The position numbers and the translations under genes are program-made. From Methylobacterium sp. Leaf123 (GTDB lineage: Bacteria > Pseudomonadota > Alphaproteobacteria > Rhizobiales > Beijerinckiaceae): a DNA stretch of 64,000 nt. This document shows positions 8,118 to 17,962 of this stretch, piece after piece. The number at the start of each line of letters is the position of its first letter. Within the stretch, counting starts at the first letter, position 1. The notes under the pieces were generated by a model, which worked only from the letters and a program-made list of their open reading frames with translations, was not told the origin of the DNA and made no database searches. Location of the stretch: NCBI RefSeq assembly GCF_001423405.1, contig NZ_LMNS01000036.1:307234-371233 (forward strand). The letters are read 5' to 3'.

Positions 8118-10535
8118 TCAGTAGACCCCGCCGGCCTGGGCGGCGGCGCCCGCATCGGGCGGCACCGCGGCGGGGGCGGACGGGGCGACGTAGGAATCCG
8201 GCGGGGCGGTGCCGGGCTTGAACGCCTCCAGGATGGTGCCGCCGCCCTCGCCCGAGCCGGCGCGGGTGCCCGACGACGCGTTGACGCGGATCAGCTTGAT
8301 CCCCGCCGGCACGCGGAACGGGGTCGGCGGCTTGTCCTTGAGCGCGACCTTCAGGAAGTCGAGGACGATCGGGGCGGCGAGCCCGCCGCCGGTCGCCCGG
8401 TCGCCGAGCGAGCGCGGCTTGTCGAAGCCGAGATAGACGCCGACCGCGAGATCGGGCGAGAAGCCCACGAACCACGCATCCTTGGCGTCGTTCGTCGTGC
8501 CGGTCTTGCCCGCGAGCGGCTTGCCGATCTGCTTGAGCAGGGTCGCGGTGCCGCGCTGGACCACGCCCTCCATGATCGAGACCATCTGGTAGGCGGTGAG
8601 CGGGTCGAGCACCTGCTCGGACTCGTCCACGAGCTTGGGCTCGTCCTGGCCCGACCACTTCTCCGCGTCGCAGCCGACGCATTTGCGGTTGTCGTGGCGG
8701 TAGATCGTCTCGCCGGTGCGGTCCTGAATGCGGTCGATCAGCGTCGGGCGGATGCGGCGCCCGCCATTGGCGAGCATCGAATAGGCGGTGACCATGCGCA
8801 TCACCGTGGTCTCGCCGGCCCCGAGCGACATCGGCAGCACGGGCAGCAGGTCGTCATAGACGCCGAAGCGGCGGGAATACTCGGCGATCAGCGGCATGCC
8901 GATATCCTTGGCCAGCCGCACCGTCATCAGGTTCTTCGAGTGCTCGATGCCGTAGCGCAGGGTGTGCGGACCACCGGACTTGCCGTCGTAGTTCGAGGGC
9001 GACCACGCCTCCTGGCCGGGGCCGGCCTCGATGGTGATCGGCGCATCCTGCACCACCGAGGACGGGGTGTAGCCGTTGTCGAGCGCCGCCGAGTAGACGA
9101 TCGGCTTGAACGAGGAGCCGGGCTGGCGCATCGCCTGGGTCGCGCGGTTGAACTCGGATTCCTCATACGAGAACCCGCCGACCATGGCGTGAACGCGGCC
9201 GGTATAGGGGTCCATCGCGACGATGGCGCCGGACACCTCGGGCTTCTGGCGCAGGCGGTAGGTGCCCTTGGCCGGATCGATCGCCTCGACATAGACCACG
9301 TCGCCGGGCTTGACCGCGGCGGCGACGGCGCGGCCGGTCCACTTCACGCCCTCGGCGGTGATCGCGCCGGTCTCGCGCTCCTTCGAGAGGGCGCCGCCGG
9401 CCTCGCGCTTGGGCTGGAGCCCGATCTGCGCCACGCCGCCATTGGTGTTGAGCACCACGGCGAGCCGCCAGGGCGCGATGTCGCCGAGCGCGGGCATCTC
9501 GGCCACCGCCAAGCCCCAGTCGCGGCCGGTGAGATCGACCTTGTGTTCGGCGCCGCGCCAGCCGCGGCCCTGATCGTAGCGCACGAGGCCGTCGATGAAC
9601 GCCTTGCGCGCCCAGGCCTGCATCTTCGGGTCGAGGGTGGCGCGCACCGAGAGGCCGCCCTCGTAGAGCTTGCTCTGGCCGTAGCGCTCGGAAATCTCGC
9701 GGCGGACTTCTTCGGTGAAGTAGTTGGCGTTGGCCGCGTTCGGGAAGGCGACGCGCGGGTTGACGCCGAGGGGCTGCTTCTTGGCCTCGGTGCCCTCCTC
9801 GGCGGTGATGTAGCCGTTCTGGGCCATCAGGCCGATGATCTCGTTGCGCCGCGCCAGCGCCTGCTGCGTGCGCCGATAGGGGTGGTAGTTGTTCGGCCCC
9901 TTGGGCAGGGCGGCGAGATAGGCCGCCTCGTTGATCGTCAGCTCGTGGACGGATTTTCCGAAGTAATCCAAGGCCGCGGCCGCAACGCCATGCAGGTTGC
10001 GGCCCGGGACGATCGTCCCCAAAAAGATCTCGTTGAGGTAGAGTTCGAGGATCTTGTCCTTGGAGTAGGCCGACTCGATCCGCAGCGCGATCAGCGCTTC
10101 CTTGATCTTGCGGTCATAGGTCTGCTCGGCCGAGAGCAGGAAGTTCTTGGCCACCTGCTGGGTGATGGTCGAGGCGCCCTGCTTCTTGCCGGACTGGGCG
10201 TTGGTGAGCACCGCACGCACGATGCCCTCGGGGTCGATGCCGCCGTGCTTGTAGAAGTTCTTGTCCTCGGCCGAGAGGAAGGCCGCCACGACGATCTTCG
10301 GCATCGCCTGGATCGGCAGGTAGAGGCGCCGCTCATGGGCGTATTCGGCCAGAAGCGAGCCGTCCGCCGCGTGGACACGGGTCATCACCGGCGGCTCGTA
10401 ATTGGCGAGCGCGGCGTGGTCGGGCAGGTCCTGGCTGTACTTCCAGTAGAAGAACGCGCCGACCGCGGCGGCGAGGCAGAACACCACCGCACCGGCCGAG
10501 AACAGGAAGGCGAAGAATCGCAGGATGAAACGCAT
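8118..10535 (-). CDS. mrcA: Penicillin-binding protein 1A, bifunctional transglycosylase/transpeptidase
   Basis: An 805-residue class A PBP that polymerises lipid II and cross-links peptidoglycan in the periplasm. It has one N-terminal membrane segment (about 5-30) and a GT51 transglycosylase domain with SAEDKNFYKHGGID and catalytic Glu90. An inserted OB-like domain (about 320-430) follows. The transpeptidase domain carries S474-S-F-K477, S533-K-N and K677-T-G. The C-terminal tail is rich in Gly, Ala and Pro. It lies 144 bases downstream of the amidase gene on the same strand and probably forms an operon with it. Confidence 0.96.
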   Translation of the reverse strand: MRFILRFFAFLFSAGAVVFCLAAAVGAFFYWKYSQDLPDHAALANYEPPVMTRVHAADGSLLAEYAHERRLYLPIQAMPKIVVAAFLSAEDKNFYKHGGIDPEGIVRAVLTNAQSGKKQGASTITQQVAKNFLLSAEQTYDRKIKEALIALRIESAYSKDKILELYLNEIFLGTIVPGRNLHGVAAAALDYFGKSVHELTINEAAYLAALPKGPNNYHPYRRTQQALARRNEIIGLMAQNGYITAEEGTEAKKQPLGVNPRVAFPNAANANYFTEEVRREISERYGQSKLYEGGLSVRATLDPKMQAWARKAFIDGLVRYDQGRGWRGAEHKVDLTGRDWGLAVAEMPALGDIAPWRLAVVLNTNGGVAQIGLQPKREAGGALSKERETGAITAEGVKWTGRAVAAAVKPGDVVYVEAIDPAKGTYRLRQKPEVSGAIVAMDPYTGRVHAMVGGFSYEESEFNRATQAMRQPGSSFKPIVYSAALDNGYTPSSVVQDAPITIEAGPGQEAWSPSNYDGKSGGPHTLRYGIEHSKNLMTVRLAKDIGMPLIAEYSRRFGVYDDLLPVLPMSLGAGETTVMRMVTAYSMLANGGRRIRPTLIDRIQDRTGETIYRHDNRKCVGCDAEKWSGQDEPKLVDESEQVLDPLTAYQMVSIMEGVVQRGTATLLKQIGKPLAGKTGTTNDAKDAWFVGFSPDLAVGVYLGFDKPRSLGDRATGGGLAAPIVLDFLKVALKDKPPTPFRVPAGIKLIRVNASSGTRAGSGEGGGTILEAFKPGTAPPDSYVAPSAPAAVPPDAGAAAQAGGVY

Positions 10536-10647
10536 CCGGGGTCCGTTCCGTCGCTCGTCCGCTGCGCGCCGATGAAGGCCGGGCGCGAGGGCCTGCCGCG
10601 GGCTCTGGTGAGGCCCCGCGCGGCCGCGCCTCTTGTCAGGCGGACGG

Positions 10648-10664
10648 GGGGCTCGTCGAGCCCC
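10648..10664. other. GC hairpin between amidase and mrcA
   Basis: GGGGCTC (10648-10654) and GAGCCCC (10658-10664) form a perfect 7-base-pair stem with a 3-base loop, 16 bases past the amidase stop. It has no T-run, so it may attenuate or stabilise the transcript rather than end it. Confidence 0.4.
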
Positions 10665-10679
10665 GTATCGACACCGGCT

Positions 10680-12005
10680 CTATGGTGAAACTGGGGCGAT
10701 GGCCGCCGAGCGCTTCGGCGCGAACGGGCCGGGGCGCGAAAGCGTCGCCCGGCCGGAGAAGAACAGGTCCACGGCCTTGGCCATCGAACCCGTCACCCGC
10801 ATGCGCCATTCCTCCGATTGCAGCTTCTCCAGGTCGCTCTTGCTCGACAGGTAGCCGAGTTCGATCAGCACGGAGGGCACGTCGGGTGAGCGCAACACCT
10901 TGAAGCCGGCCTCGCGGTGGGGCTTCGTGCTCATCTCCATCACCGGGGAGAGCTGGCCCATCAGCCGGCCGGCAAAGCCCGAGGAGAAGCCGCGGGTCTC
11001 GCGCAGGGTCAGTTCCTGGAGGATGTCCGCGACCTCCGCCGGGGCCTCGCCGGATTCAGTGCCGGCGGCGGCGTCGGCCCGGTTCTCGCGCTCGGCGAGC
11101 CGGGCGGATTCGCCGTCGGTCGCCCGCTCCGAGCCGGTATAGATCGTGGCGCCCTTCACCTGGGGCGCGGCCGAGATCGAATCGGCATGGATCGAGACGA
11201 ACAGGTCGGCCTTGGCGTCGCGGGCGATGCGCACCCGCTCGGCCAGCGGCACGAACACGTCGCGGTCGCGGGTCATCAGCAGGCGGTAGCGGCCGGAGGC
11301 TTCCAGGCGCTCGGCAAAGGATTGGGCGAAGCCGAACACGATGTCCTTCTCGAACACCCCCGTGGCGGCGATCGCCCCCGGATCGGTGCCGCCATGGCCG
11401 GCATCGATGACGATGAGCGGGCGCGTGTCGGCGATCTCGCGCACGGGCGCGGCCTTGCCCGCGGCGGCCGGGCTCGGATCGCCCGCCACCGCCGCCTTGC
11501 GGAAGGTGTCGCGATCGACCTTGCGGAAGGGAATCGAGACCAGCACCGCGCCCTCGCGGGTCTTCGTGGTCTCGATCGCCTCGACCACGGCGGGCCCGGC
11601 GAGATCGACCACGATGCGCGAGCGGCCCGGGGCGAACAGGCCGTAGCGGAACGAGGCGATGGCGCCGTCCCGCTTGCGGCTGCTCATCTTGCCCGGCTCC
11701 TGATCGAGCTGGAAGTTGACCTCGGGCAGGTCGATCACCGCCCGGTCCGGCCGCTCCATGACGAAGGCGCGGGCCTCGATCGCCTTCGACAGGGTGAGGG
11801 TGAGCCGGGTCGTTCCGTCCCGCGTCGCGGTCTCGGCGGCGATCGCCACCGCCGCGCCGCCGGGCTGCGCGCTGCCGGGGCCGTCCTGAGCCGGCGCAGG
11901 GCCGGCGGCCAGGACGCTGGCAGCCAGGACCAGGCCGCCCGCCAGCCCGAGGGCGGCGATGGGGCGGACGAGTCCGGTGCGGGGCAGGCGGGTGCTGTGC
12001 GGCAT
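10680..12005 (-). CDS. amiC: N-acetylmuramoyl-L-alanine amidase with AMIN domain (AmiC-like)
   Basis: A 441-residue periplasmic zinc amidase that cleaves the stem peptide from muramic acid during cell separation. It has a signal peptide (about 1-40), an AMIN domain (about 60-165) and an Amidase_3 domain (about 195-415). Probable zinc and catalytic residues are H204 (DAGHGG), E219, H273 (SIHADS) and E382 (IELGY). The segment 290-345, rich in charged residues, corresponds to the autoinhibitory helix region of AmiA/B/C. It is directly upstream of mrcA, a typical alphaproteobacterial arrangement. Confidence 0.94.
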   Translation of the reverse strand: MPHSTRLPRTGLVRPIAALGLAGGLVLAASVLAAGPAPAQDGPGSAQPGGAAVAIAAETATRDGTTRLTLTLSKAIEARAFVMERPDRAVIDLPEVNFQLDQEPGKMSSRKRDGAIASFRYGLFAPGRSRIVVDLAGPAVVEAIETTKTREGAVLVSIPFRKVDRDTFRKAAVAGDPSPAAAGKAAPVREIADTRPLIVIDAGHGGTDPGAIAATGVFEKDIVFGFAQSFAERLEASGRYRLLMTRDRDVFVPLAERVRIARDAKADLFVSIHADSISAAPQVKGATIYTGSERATDGESARLAERENRADAAAGTESGEAPAEVADILQELTLRETRGFSSGFAGRLMGQLSPVMEMSTKPHREAGFKVLRSPDVPSVLIELGYLSSKSDLEKLQSEEWRMRVTGSMAKAVDLFFSGRATLSRPGPFAPKRSAAIAPVSP

Positions 12006-12145
12006 CGGGCGGCCAAGGGTCCGGGGAAGCCTCCGATACGAGATACGGCCGAGATGGTTAACCGTTCCTCACTTCGCCCCCGCCGATCCCGGTGACGCTG
12101 TTGTGCGAGGGCGACACCGCCGCCGGAGTGCCCTTGGCCGACGCG

Positions 12146-12331
12146 TCAGGCGCGGCTGTCGGGGGCTTCCCGTTCCGCCCTCTCGCCGTCGGGCATTTCC
12201 CAGGCCCGCTGCCAGACGGCATGGGCGTCCGAGCCCTCCGGATGCGGGTTGGCCGTGGCCGGGTCGCCCCGGTAGCGGGCTTGGCGCCCCTCCGCCGCGA
12301 CCGCGGCGAGCGATTGATCCGGAAGCGACAC
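12146..12331 (-). CDS. Small basic hypothetical protein, weakly RMF/CrpP-like
   Basis: A 61-residue protein from a GTG at 12331; GGAGG lies 8 bases upstream, which favours this start over the TTG at 12337. The central part reads ARYRGDPATANPHPEG, then AHAVWQRAWEMPDGE. The pattern of NP followed by G and an AW-x-R-AW core recalls small ribosome-modulation-factor/CrpP-like proteins, but the resemblance is weak and is my inference. It lies between the divergent amidase and rne genes. An RNA- or ribosome-binding role would suit the neighbouring rne but is unproven. Confidence 0.55.
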   Translation of the reverse strand: MSLPDQSLAAVAAEGRQARYRGDPATANPHPEGSDAHAVWQRAWEMPDGERAEREAPDSRA

Positions 12332-12461
12332 CGCCAAGTCCTCCCTGCCATCCGACGGGTTTCGCCGGGTTCAAGCCTGCAGGGCGGCCTCCGGTTCACG
12401 GGAACGTGCGCGCGAGGGCGCGCTGGCCTGACGAAGTGCCGAAGGCCGTCATACGGAACCC

Positions 12462-12489
12462 TTGCAATTCTCCCGCGACACTCTGTAAT
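12462..12489 (+). promoter_or_regulatory. Candidate promoter of rne with long leader
   Basis: TTGCAA (12462-12467) and TGTAAT (12484-12489) are separated by 16 bases, in an unusually AT-containing patch of the 665-base gap between the small gene and rne. If used, rne would have a leader of about 500 bases. Long rne leaders are known in other bacteria to serve autoregulation. No other gene is evident between 12340 and 12996. Confidence 0.3.
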
Positions 12490-12996
12490 GATATCGACCC
12501 CATTCCCGGGTTGGCGCTTCGGCGGCCCCCGGGCGCGCCCGGGGCATGTCGGCGCCCACCTCGCTCGAATCAGCAGCGTCAGTCGGCGCCTCCCGGCATC
12601 CGGGCGGGTGTCACGGCATTCGCGGCCTCCCGATCATTCCGGGGCGGTCGTGCCCATGAAATCTGTACGGGCCGCTTGCCGGCCCACCATCTTCGCGAGG
12701 CCGGATCAGGATGGGAGGACGCACAGCATCGGTTGCCGCTGCTCGTGCCGAAGGCGCGCGGTTTTCGCGTCGCCTCGCCCCTTCCGTCGCCCCGGCCCTG
12801 TTCAACCCCCACCGCGCCGATGCCCGGCGCGTCAAGGCGGTTGACGGCAATCCCCTCCCCGCATCCACCGCGACCTCGGCGACGAGGCCGGCACGCGCCC
12901 ATCTCCTTCCGGCCCGCAGGCCGGGGGCGGCGCCGCCGGGACCAAGCGGCGCGAGCGTGAGGAGAACGACGTCTGCCGCCATGTCGAAAGCACGTC

Positions 12997-15900
12997 ATGG
13001 CCAACAACAAGATGCTCATCGATGCGATGCATCCGGAGGAGACCCGGGTCGTCACAGTCCAAGGCTCGCGGGTCGAGGAATTTGATTTCGAGGCGGCCAA
13101 CCGCCGGCCTCTGAGGGGCAACATCTATCTCGCCAAGGTCACCCGCGTGGAGCCGTCGCTCCAGGCGGCCTTCGTCGAGTACGGCGGCAACCGCCACGGC
13201 TTCCTCGCCTTCAACGAAATCCACCCCGACTACTACCAGATCCCGATGGCCGACCGCCTCGCGCTGATCGAGGCCGAGGCGCGCGAGGAAGAGGAGCACC
13301 GCGAGCGCGAGGAGCGCCGTCCGCCGCGGGGCCGCCGCTCGCGTGGGCGCCGGGCCGAGGCCCGCGGTTCGCGCCCCGACGACACGGTGAAGTCACAAGA
13401 GGCCGCGTCCGACGCCGTCTCCGAGAACGACGCGATCCCCGGTGAGGGCCAAGCCGCCGACGCGCCGGCACCGGAGGCGATCGAGGCGGTGCGGTCCGCT
13501 CTCGTCGAAGAGCGGAACGAGGAGCACAGCGAGGCGGCATCCGCACCGGTCGAGGCCGGCGGCGATGCCTCCGCGAGCCTGCCCGAGGCGGCGCCGGAGC
13601 CCGGCATCGCCGCCGGTGAGTCTTCGGCTGACGAAGCCGCCGCGGTCGAGCCCTCCGACATCGCCGCGATCTCCGAGGCGCTGAACCCGCCCGTCGAGGC
13701 CGCGGAATCGTCCGAGTCCGCGCCCGTCGAGGCTGCTCCCGCCGAGGCCAATTCCGCTGAGGCGGAGACGGTCGAGCCGCAGCCTGTCGCCGCCAGCGCG
13801 CCGGTCTCCCAGGCCGAGGTCGAGGAATCCGAGACGGATTCCGACGAGGACGCCGAGACCGACGACGAGGACTCGGACGAAGACGAGTCCGACGACGAGG
13901 ATGAGGACGACGAGTCCGAGGACGAAGATTCCGACGAGGATTCGGACGACGAGGACGACGACGAGGAATCCGAGGACGGCGAGCCGCGCGTCGCGCAGGT
14001 CGGCGGTTCGGGCGATGCGCTCGCCGAGATCCCCGAGCGTCCGCGCGCCTATCGCCGCCACTACAAGATCCAGGAGGTGATCAAGCGCCGCCAGATCATC
14101 CTCGTCCAGGTCGTCAAGGAAGAGCGCGGCACCAAGGGCGCGGCGCTGACCACCTACCTGTCGCTCGCCGGCCGCTACTCGGTGCTGATGCCCAACACCG
14201 GACGGGGCGGCGGCATCTCGCGCAAGATCACCTCGGCGGCCGACCGCAAGCGCCTCAAGGACGTGGTCGCCGATCTCGACGTGCCGGATGGGATGGGGAT
14301 CATCCTGCGCACGGCCGGCGCCTCGCGCACCAAGCCCGAGATCAAGCGCGACTTCGAGTACCTGATGCGCCTGTGGGAGAGCGTGCGCGAGCTGACGCTG
14401 ACCTCGACGGCTCCGGCCCTGGTCTACGAGGAGGGCTCGCTGATCAAGCGGGCGATCCGCGACCTCTACAACAAGGATCTCGACGAGGTTCTGGTCTCGG
14501 GCGAGGACGCCTACCGCGAGGCCAAGGACTTCATGCGGATGCTGATGCCCGACCAGTCCAAGGTCGTGAAGCCCTACCGCGACACGACGCCGATCTTCGC
14601 CCGCTACGGCGTCGAGCAGCAGCTCGACGCGATGTTCTCGACCCACGTGGCCCTGCGCTCGGGCGGCTACCTCGTCATCAACCCGACCGAGGCGCTGGTC
14701 TCGGTCGACGTGAACTCCGGCCGCGCCACCCGCGAGCACGACATCGAGGACACCGCGCTCAAGACGAACCTCGAGGCGGCCGAAGAGGTCGCCCGCCAGG
14801 TGCGTCTGCGCGATCTGGCCGGCCTCGTCGTGATCGACTTCATCGACATGGAGGAGAAGCGCAACAACCGGGCAGTGGAGAAGCGCCTGAACGAGGCGCT
14901 CAAGAACGACCGGGCGCGCATCCAGGTCGGGCGGATCTCGCCCTTCGGCCTGCTCGAGATGAGCCGCCAGCGCATCCGCACCGGCGTGCTCGAATCCTCC
15001 TCGATCCCCTGCGCCCATTGCGGCGGCTCGGGCTTCGTGCGGGCGACCTCCTCGGTGGCGCTGCACATCCTGCGCTCGATCGAGGAAGTGCTGCTCAAGT
15101 CGGCGAGCCACAACGTCGTGCTGCGCACCCGCACCGAGACGGCGCTCTACATCCTCAACCAGAAGCGGGCCCATCTCTTCGATCTCGAGCAGCGCTTCTC
15201 GGTCACGATCACCATCTCCGCCGACGACCGGCTCGTGGCGACCTCCGCCTTCCAGCTCGAACGCGGTGAGCCGGCGGTGAAGCACGAGGGCCCGGTGACG
15301 GGCGTGCGCGCCGTGGCGATCTCGCCGGTCTACGAGGCCGAGGAGTTCGAGGACGAGGCGGTCGAGAGCCAGGAGACCGAAGAGGTCGAGACCGAAATCG
15401 AAGCGGAGGCCGAGGGCGGCTCCGAGGAACGCCCCGCCGCCGACGCGTCCGAGGAGGGCGGTGGCCGCCGCCGTCGCCGCCGCCGCCGCCGCGGGGGTCG
15501 CACCTCCGGTGAGGGCGAGGCCCGCGCGCGGGACGAGGACGGGACCGACGGCGAGGACGGGTCCGAGGACGGTGCGGAGGATGGCGACGAGTCGTCCGAT
15601 TCCGAGCCGGAGACCGCCGAGGCGGCGCTCGGCGCCGCGTCCGAGCCGGACGAGACCGCTTCGGACGCGACCGACGCCAATGGCGAGGACGCCAACGGAC
15701 GCCGCCGTCGCCGCGGGCGCCGGGGCGGTCGCGGCCGTGGCCGGACCGAGCGCAATGGCCGTTCGGATTCCGATCAGGATTCCGACGCGGACGAGGCCGG
15801 CGAGGTGCGGGCCACGGAGGAGTCCGAGGCGTATTCTGAAGCGCATCCCGAGGAGACGGCCACCGATACCCTGCCGGTCGGCCCCGAGGAGCCGTTCAGC

Positions 15901-16161
15901 GAGGCCGATGTGAGCACCGTTTCGCTCGCCGCCGAGAACGGCGCCGCGGCCGAGCCGCCGCCGGTCGTTCCCGCCCCGGAAGTCGAGCCGATCCAGGTCG
16001 CGGCCTTCGCCGAGGCCGCGACCGAGGCGGCAGCACCCAGTCCGGCCAATGCCGAGCCCGCGCCGGAGCCCGTCGCGGTGGTGCTGACGCCGCCGGACCC
16101 GAACCGTCCCAAGCGGGCCGGTTGGTGGTCGCGCACCAAGGCCGCCTTGTCGGGCGAGTGA
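12997..16161 (+). CDS. rne: Ribonuclease E
   Basis: A 1054-residue endoribonuclease, the scaffold of the RNA degradosome. The S1 domain begins at about 36 and is split by a roughly 250-residue acidic, Ala/Glu/Asp/Ser-rich insert (about 91-345, with a run of D, E and S at 278-331), as in other alphaproteobacterial RNase E proteins. The catalytic magnesium ligands are D571 (VSVDVNSGR) and D614 (VVIDFIDMEE). The zinc-link is C672-A-H-C675. The C-terminal half is disordered, with arginine-rich runs (RRRRRRRRR near 826) flanked by acidic stretches, and it ends in a basic WW-containing tail. A hairpin follows the stop. Confidence 0.97.
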   Translation: MANNKMLIDAMHPEETRVVTVQGSRVEEFDFEAANRRPLRGNIYLAKVTRVEPSLQAAFVEYGGNRHGFLAFNEIHPDYYQIPMADRLALIEAEAREEEEHREREERRPPRGRRSRGRRAEARGSRPDDTVKSQEAASDAVSENDAIPGEGQAADAPAPEAIEAVRSALVEERNEEHSEAASAPVEAGGDASASLPEAAPEPGIAAGESSADEAAAVEPSDIAAISEALNPPVEAAESSESAPVEAAPAEANSAEAETVEPQPVAASAPVSQAEVEESETDSDEDAETDDEDSDEDESDDEDEDDESEDEDSDEDSDDEDDDEESEDGEPRVAQVGGSGDALAEIPERPRAYRRHYKIQEVIKRRQIILVQVVKEERGTKGAALTTYLSLAGRYSVLMPNTGRGGGISRKITSAADRKRLKDVVADLDVPDGMGIILRTAGASRTKPEIKRDFEYLMRLWESVRELTLTSTAPALVYEEGSLIKRAIRDLYNKDLDEVLVSGEDAYREAKDFMRMLMPDQSKVVKPYRDTTPIFARYGVEQQLDAMFSTHVALRSGGYLVINPTEALVSVDVNSGRATREHDIEDTALKTNLEAAEEVARQVRLRDLAGLVVIDFIDMEEKRNNRAVEKRLNEALKNDRARIQVGRISPFGLLEMSRQRIRTGVLESSSIPCAHCGGSGFVRATSSVALHILRSIEEVLLKSASHNVVLRTRTETALYILNQKRAHLFDLEQRFSVTITISADDRLVATSAFQLERGEPAVKHEGPVTGVRAVAISPVYEAEEFEDEAVESQETEEVETEIEAEAEGGSEERPAADASEEGGGRRRRRRRRRGGRTSGEGEARARDEDGTDGEDGSEDGAEDGDESSDSEPETAEAALGAASEPDETASDATDANGEDANGRRRRRGRRGGRGRGRTERNGRSDSDQDSDADEAGEVRATEESEAYSEAHPEETATDTLPVGPEEPFSEADVSTVSLAAENGAAAEPPPVVPAPEVEPIQVAAFAEAATEAAAPSPANAEPAPEPVAVVLTPPDPNRPKRAGWWSRTKAALSGE

Positions 16162-16220
16162 GACGCGGCGCGGGGTTCGTGATCCCGCGCACGGCTCCGG
16201 ACGCGTCTTGACGCTTGCAA

Positions 16221-16249
16221 AACGGGGTCCGGCTCAGCCGGGCCCCGTT
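16221..16249 (+). terminator. Hairpin terminator after rne
   Basis: A 13-base-pair stem, arms AACGGGGTCCGGC (16221-16233) and GCCGGGCCCCGTT (16237-16249) with one G-T pair and a TCA loop, lies 60 bases after the rne stop. A T-run is lacking, so termination may be imperfect. Confidence 0.5.
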
Positions 16250-16407
16250 GTGCGCATCAGGGGGGCGTTGGAACGCGAAAGACGAGCCCGTGCCCACCGT
16301 CGGGAAGGGCCGGATGCGGCAGTGACAGATGCGCGGGGCCTGACAGGCCGCGCGGCTGCGATCCAACATGTGTTGGTTTACTGGTCCGCCGAACGACGGA
16401 GGGCCAC

Positions 16408-17850
16408 ATGGCGAATATGACGCGCAGGCGGGTGCTGCGGAGTGCGGCGGCCGGGACGGCAGCGGTGATGACCGCAGGGCGACAGGCGCGGGCGGCAACG
16501 CGGCCGAACATCGTCTTCATCATGGCGGACGACCTCGGCTACGCCGATGTCGGGTGCTACGGCCGGCCGGATCTCGTGACCCCGCATGTCGATCGGATCG
16601 CGGCACGGGGCATTCGCTTCACCCAAGGCTACGCCAATTCGTCGGTCTGCTCGGCCACGCGCACGGCGCTGATCACCGGGCGCTACCAGTACCGCCTGCC
16701 GGTCGGTCTCCAAGAGCCGGTGACGACCCGCTTCACCGGCGGCATCCCGGCGGATCACCCGACCCTGCCCGGCCTTCTGCGCCGGGCCGGCTACCGCACG
16801 GCCCTGGTGGGCAAGTGGCATCTCGGCAGCGTGCAGGAATTCGGCCCGCTCCAGCGGGGCTACGACAGCTTCTGGGGCTTCCGCGGCGGCACCATCGACT
16901 ATTTCAGCCACCGCGGCACCGACGACAAGCCGGACCTGTGGGACGGCGACGTGCCGGTCGAGCAATCCGGCTACGTCACCCACCTCCTCGGCCAGCGCGC
17001 CGTCGAGACCGTCACGGCGCTCGCCCGCGGCGGGCAACCGTTCTTCCTCAGCCTGCACTTCAACGCGCCGCACTGGCCCTGGGAGACGCCGGACGACGAG
17101 GCGGAATCGCGCCGCATCGCCGGGAGCAACCTGCGCCATTTCGACGGCGGCACCCAGGAGACCTACCGGCGCATCGTCACCGAGATGGATCGCGAAATCG
17201 GCTGCGTGCTCGACGCGCTCGAGGCCGCGGGCGTGGCGCAGGACACGATCGTGGTGTTCACGAGCGACAATGGCGGCGAGCGCTTCTCCGACACGTGGCC
17301 GTTCAGCGGGCGCAAGACCGAGCTGCTGGAGGGCGGCCTACGCGTCCCGGCCGTGCTCTCCTGGCCGCGCCGCCTGCCCCAGGGCGCGGTCTCGGCGCAG
17401 ACGATGATCACCATGGACTGGCTGCCGACGCTCCTCGCCGCGGCTGGCGCCGCGCCCGATCCGGCCTACCCCTCCGATGGGATCGACCTCCTGCCGATCC
17501 TGACCGGACAGGCGCCGGAGACCCCGCGCCGCTTCCACTGGCGCTACCGCGCCAACGCGCAGGCCGTCCTGCGCGATGGCGACCTCAAGTACCTCAAGAT
17601 CCGCGACAACACCTTCCTGTTCGACGTCGCCGCCGACCCCCTGGAGCGCGCGAACCTGAAGAACCGCCGGCCGGAGGATTTCGCCCGTCTCCAGGCCGCA
17701 TGGCAGGCCTGGAACGAGACCATGCTGCCGGAAAAGCCGGACATCTTCTCCGAGACCTACAACGGGGCCCAACTCGCAGACCATTTCGGCGTGCAGCCCC
17801 CGACGCGCACACCTGCCCCGCCGGCCGTCGGCGGAGAGGCGGCGCGCTGA
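16408..17850 (+). CDS. Tat-exported arylsulfatase
   Basis: A 480-residue sulfatase that hydrolyses sulfate esters. The N-terminus has a twin-arginine signal (TRRRVLRSAAAG), so it acts outside the cytoplasm. The alkaline phosphatase-like core starts PNIVFIMADDLGYADVG, giving metal-binding aspartates. C81 in CSATR, within SSVCSATRTALITGRY, matches the C-x-A/P-x-R motif that a formylglycine-generating enzyme converts to the catalytic residue. GKWHLG and FTSDNGGE are further sulfatase blocks. No generating enzyme is encoded here. The natural substrate is unknown; sulfur scavenging is plausible given sfnG/sfnB in the same window. An imperfect palindrome, CCAACATGTGTTGG, precedes the start by about 32 bases. 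Confidence 0.93.
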   Translation: MANMTRRRVLRSAAAGTAAVMTAGRQARAATRPNIVFIMADDLGYADVGCYGRPDLVTPHVDRIAARGIRFTQGYANSSVCSATRTALITGRYQYRLPVGLQEPVTTRFTGGIPADHPTLPGLLRRAGYRTALVGKWHLGSVQEFGPLQRGYDSFWGFRGGTIDYFSHRGTDDKPDLWDGDVPVEQSGYVTHLLGQRAVETVTALARGGQPFFLSLHFNAPHWPWETPDDEAESRRIAGSNLRHFDGGTQETYRRIVTEMDREIGCVLDALEAAGVAQDTIVVFTSDNGGERFSDTWPFSGRKTELLEGGLRVPAVLSWPRRLPQGAVSAQTMITMDWLPTLLAAAGAAPDPAYPSDGIDLLPILTGQAPETPRRFHWRYRANAQAVLRDGDLKYLKIRDNTFLFDVAADPLERANLKNRRPEDFARLQAAWQAWNETMLPEKPDIFSETYNGAQLADHFGVQPPTRTPAPPAVGGEAAR

Positions 17851-17962
17851 GGCGGCGGTTCGAGGGGCAGCACCTTGCCGGAGGGCTCGCTCCGTCGCGC
17901 GTCGATCGGGTTCGCAACCTATCCGCTGTGACTCCCGGCACTTCTTCCGATCGGAGCGGGCA

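Noticed and set aside
7860..10688. Plus-strand 942-residue frame opposite mrcA
   Set aside because: It is antisense to a complete PBP1A with all catalytic motifs, and its own product shows no domain.
13393..15846. Minus-strand 817-residue frame opposite rne
   Set aside because: A shadow of the RNase E gene caused by codon bias; its Leu/Gly/Arg-rich product has no family features.
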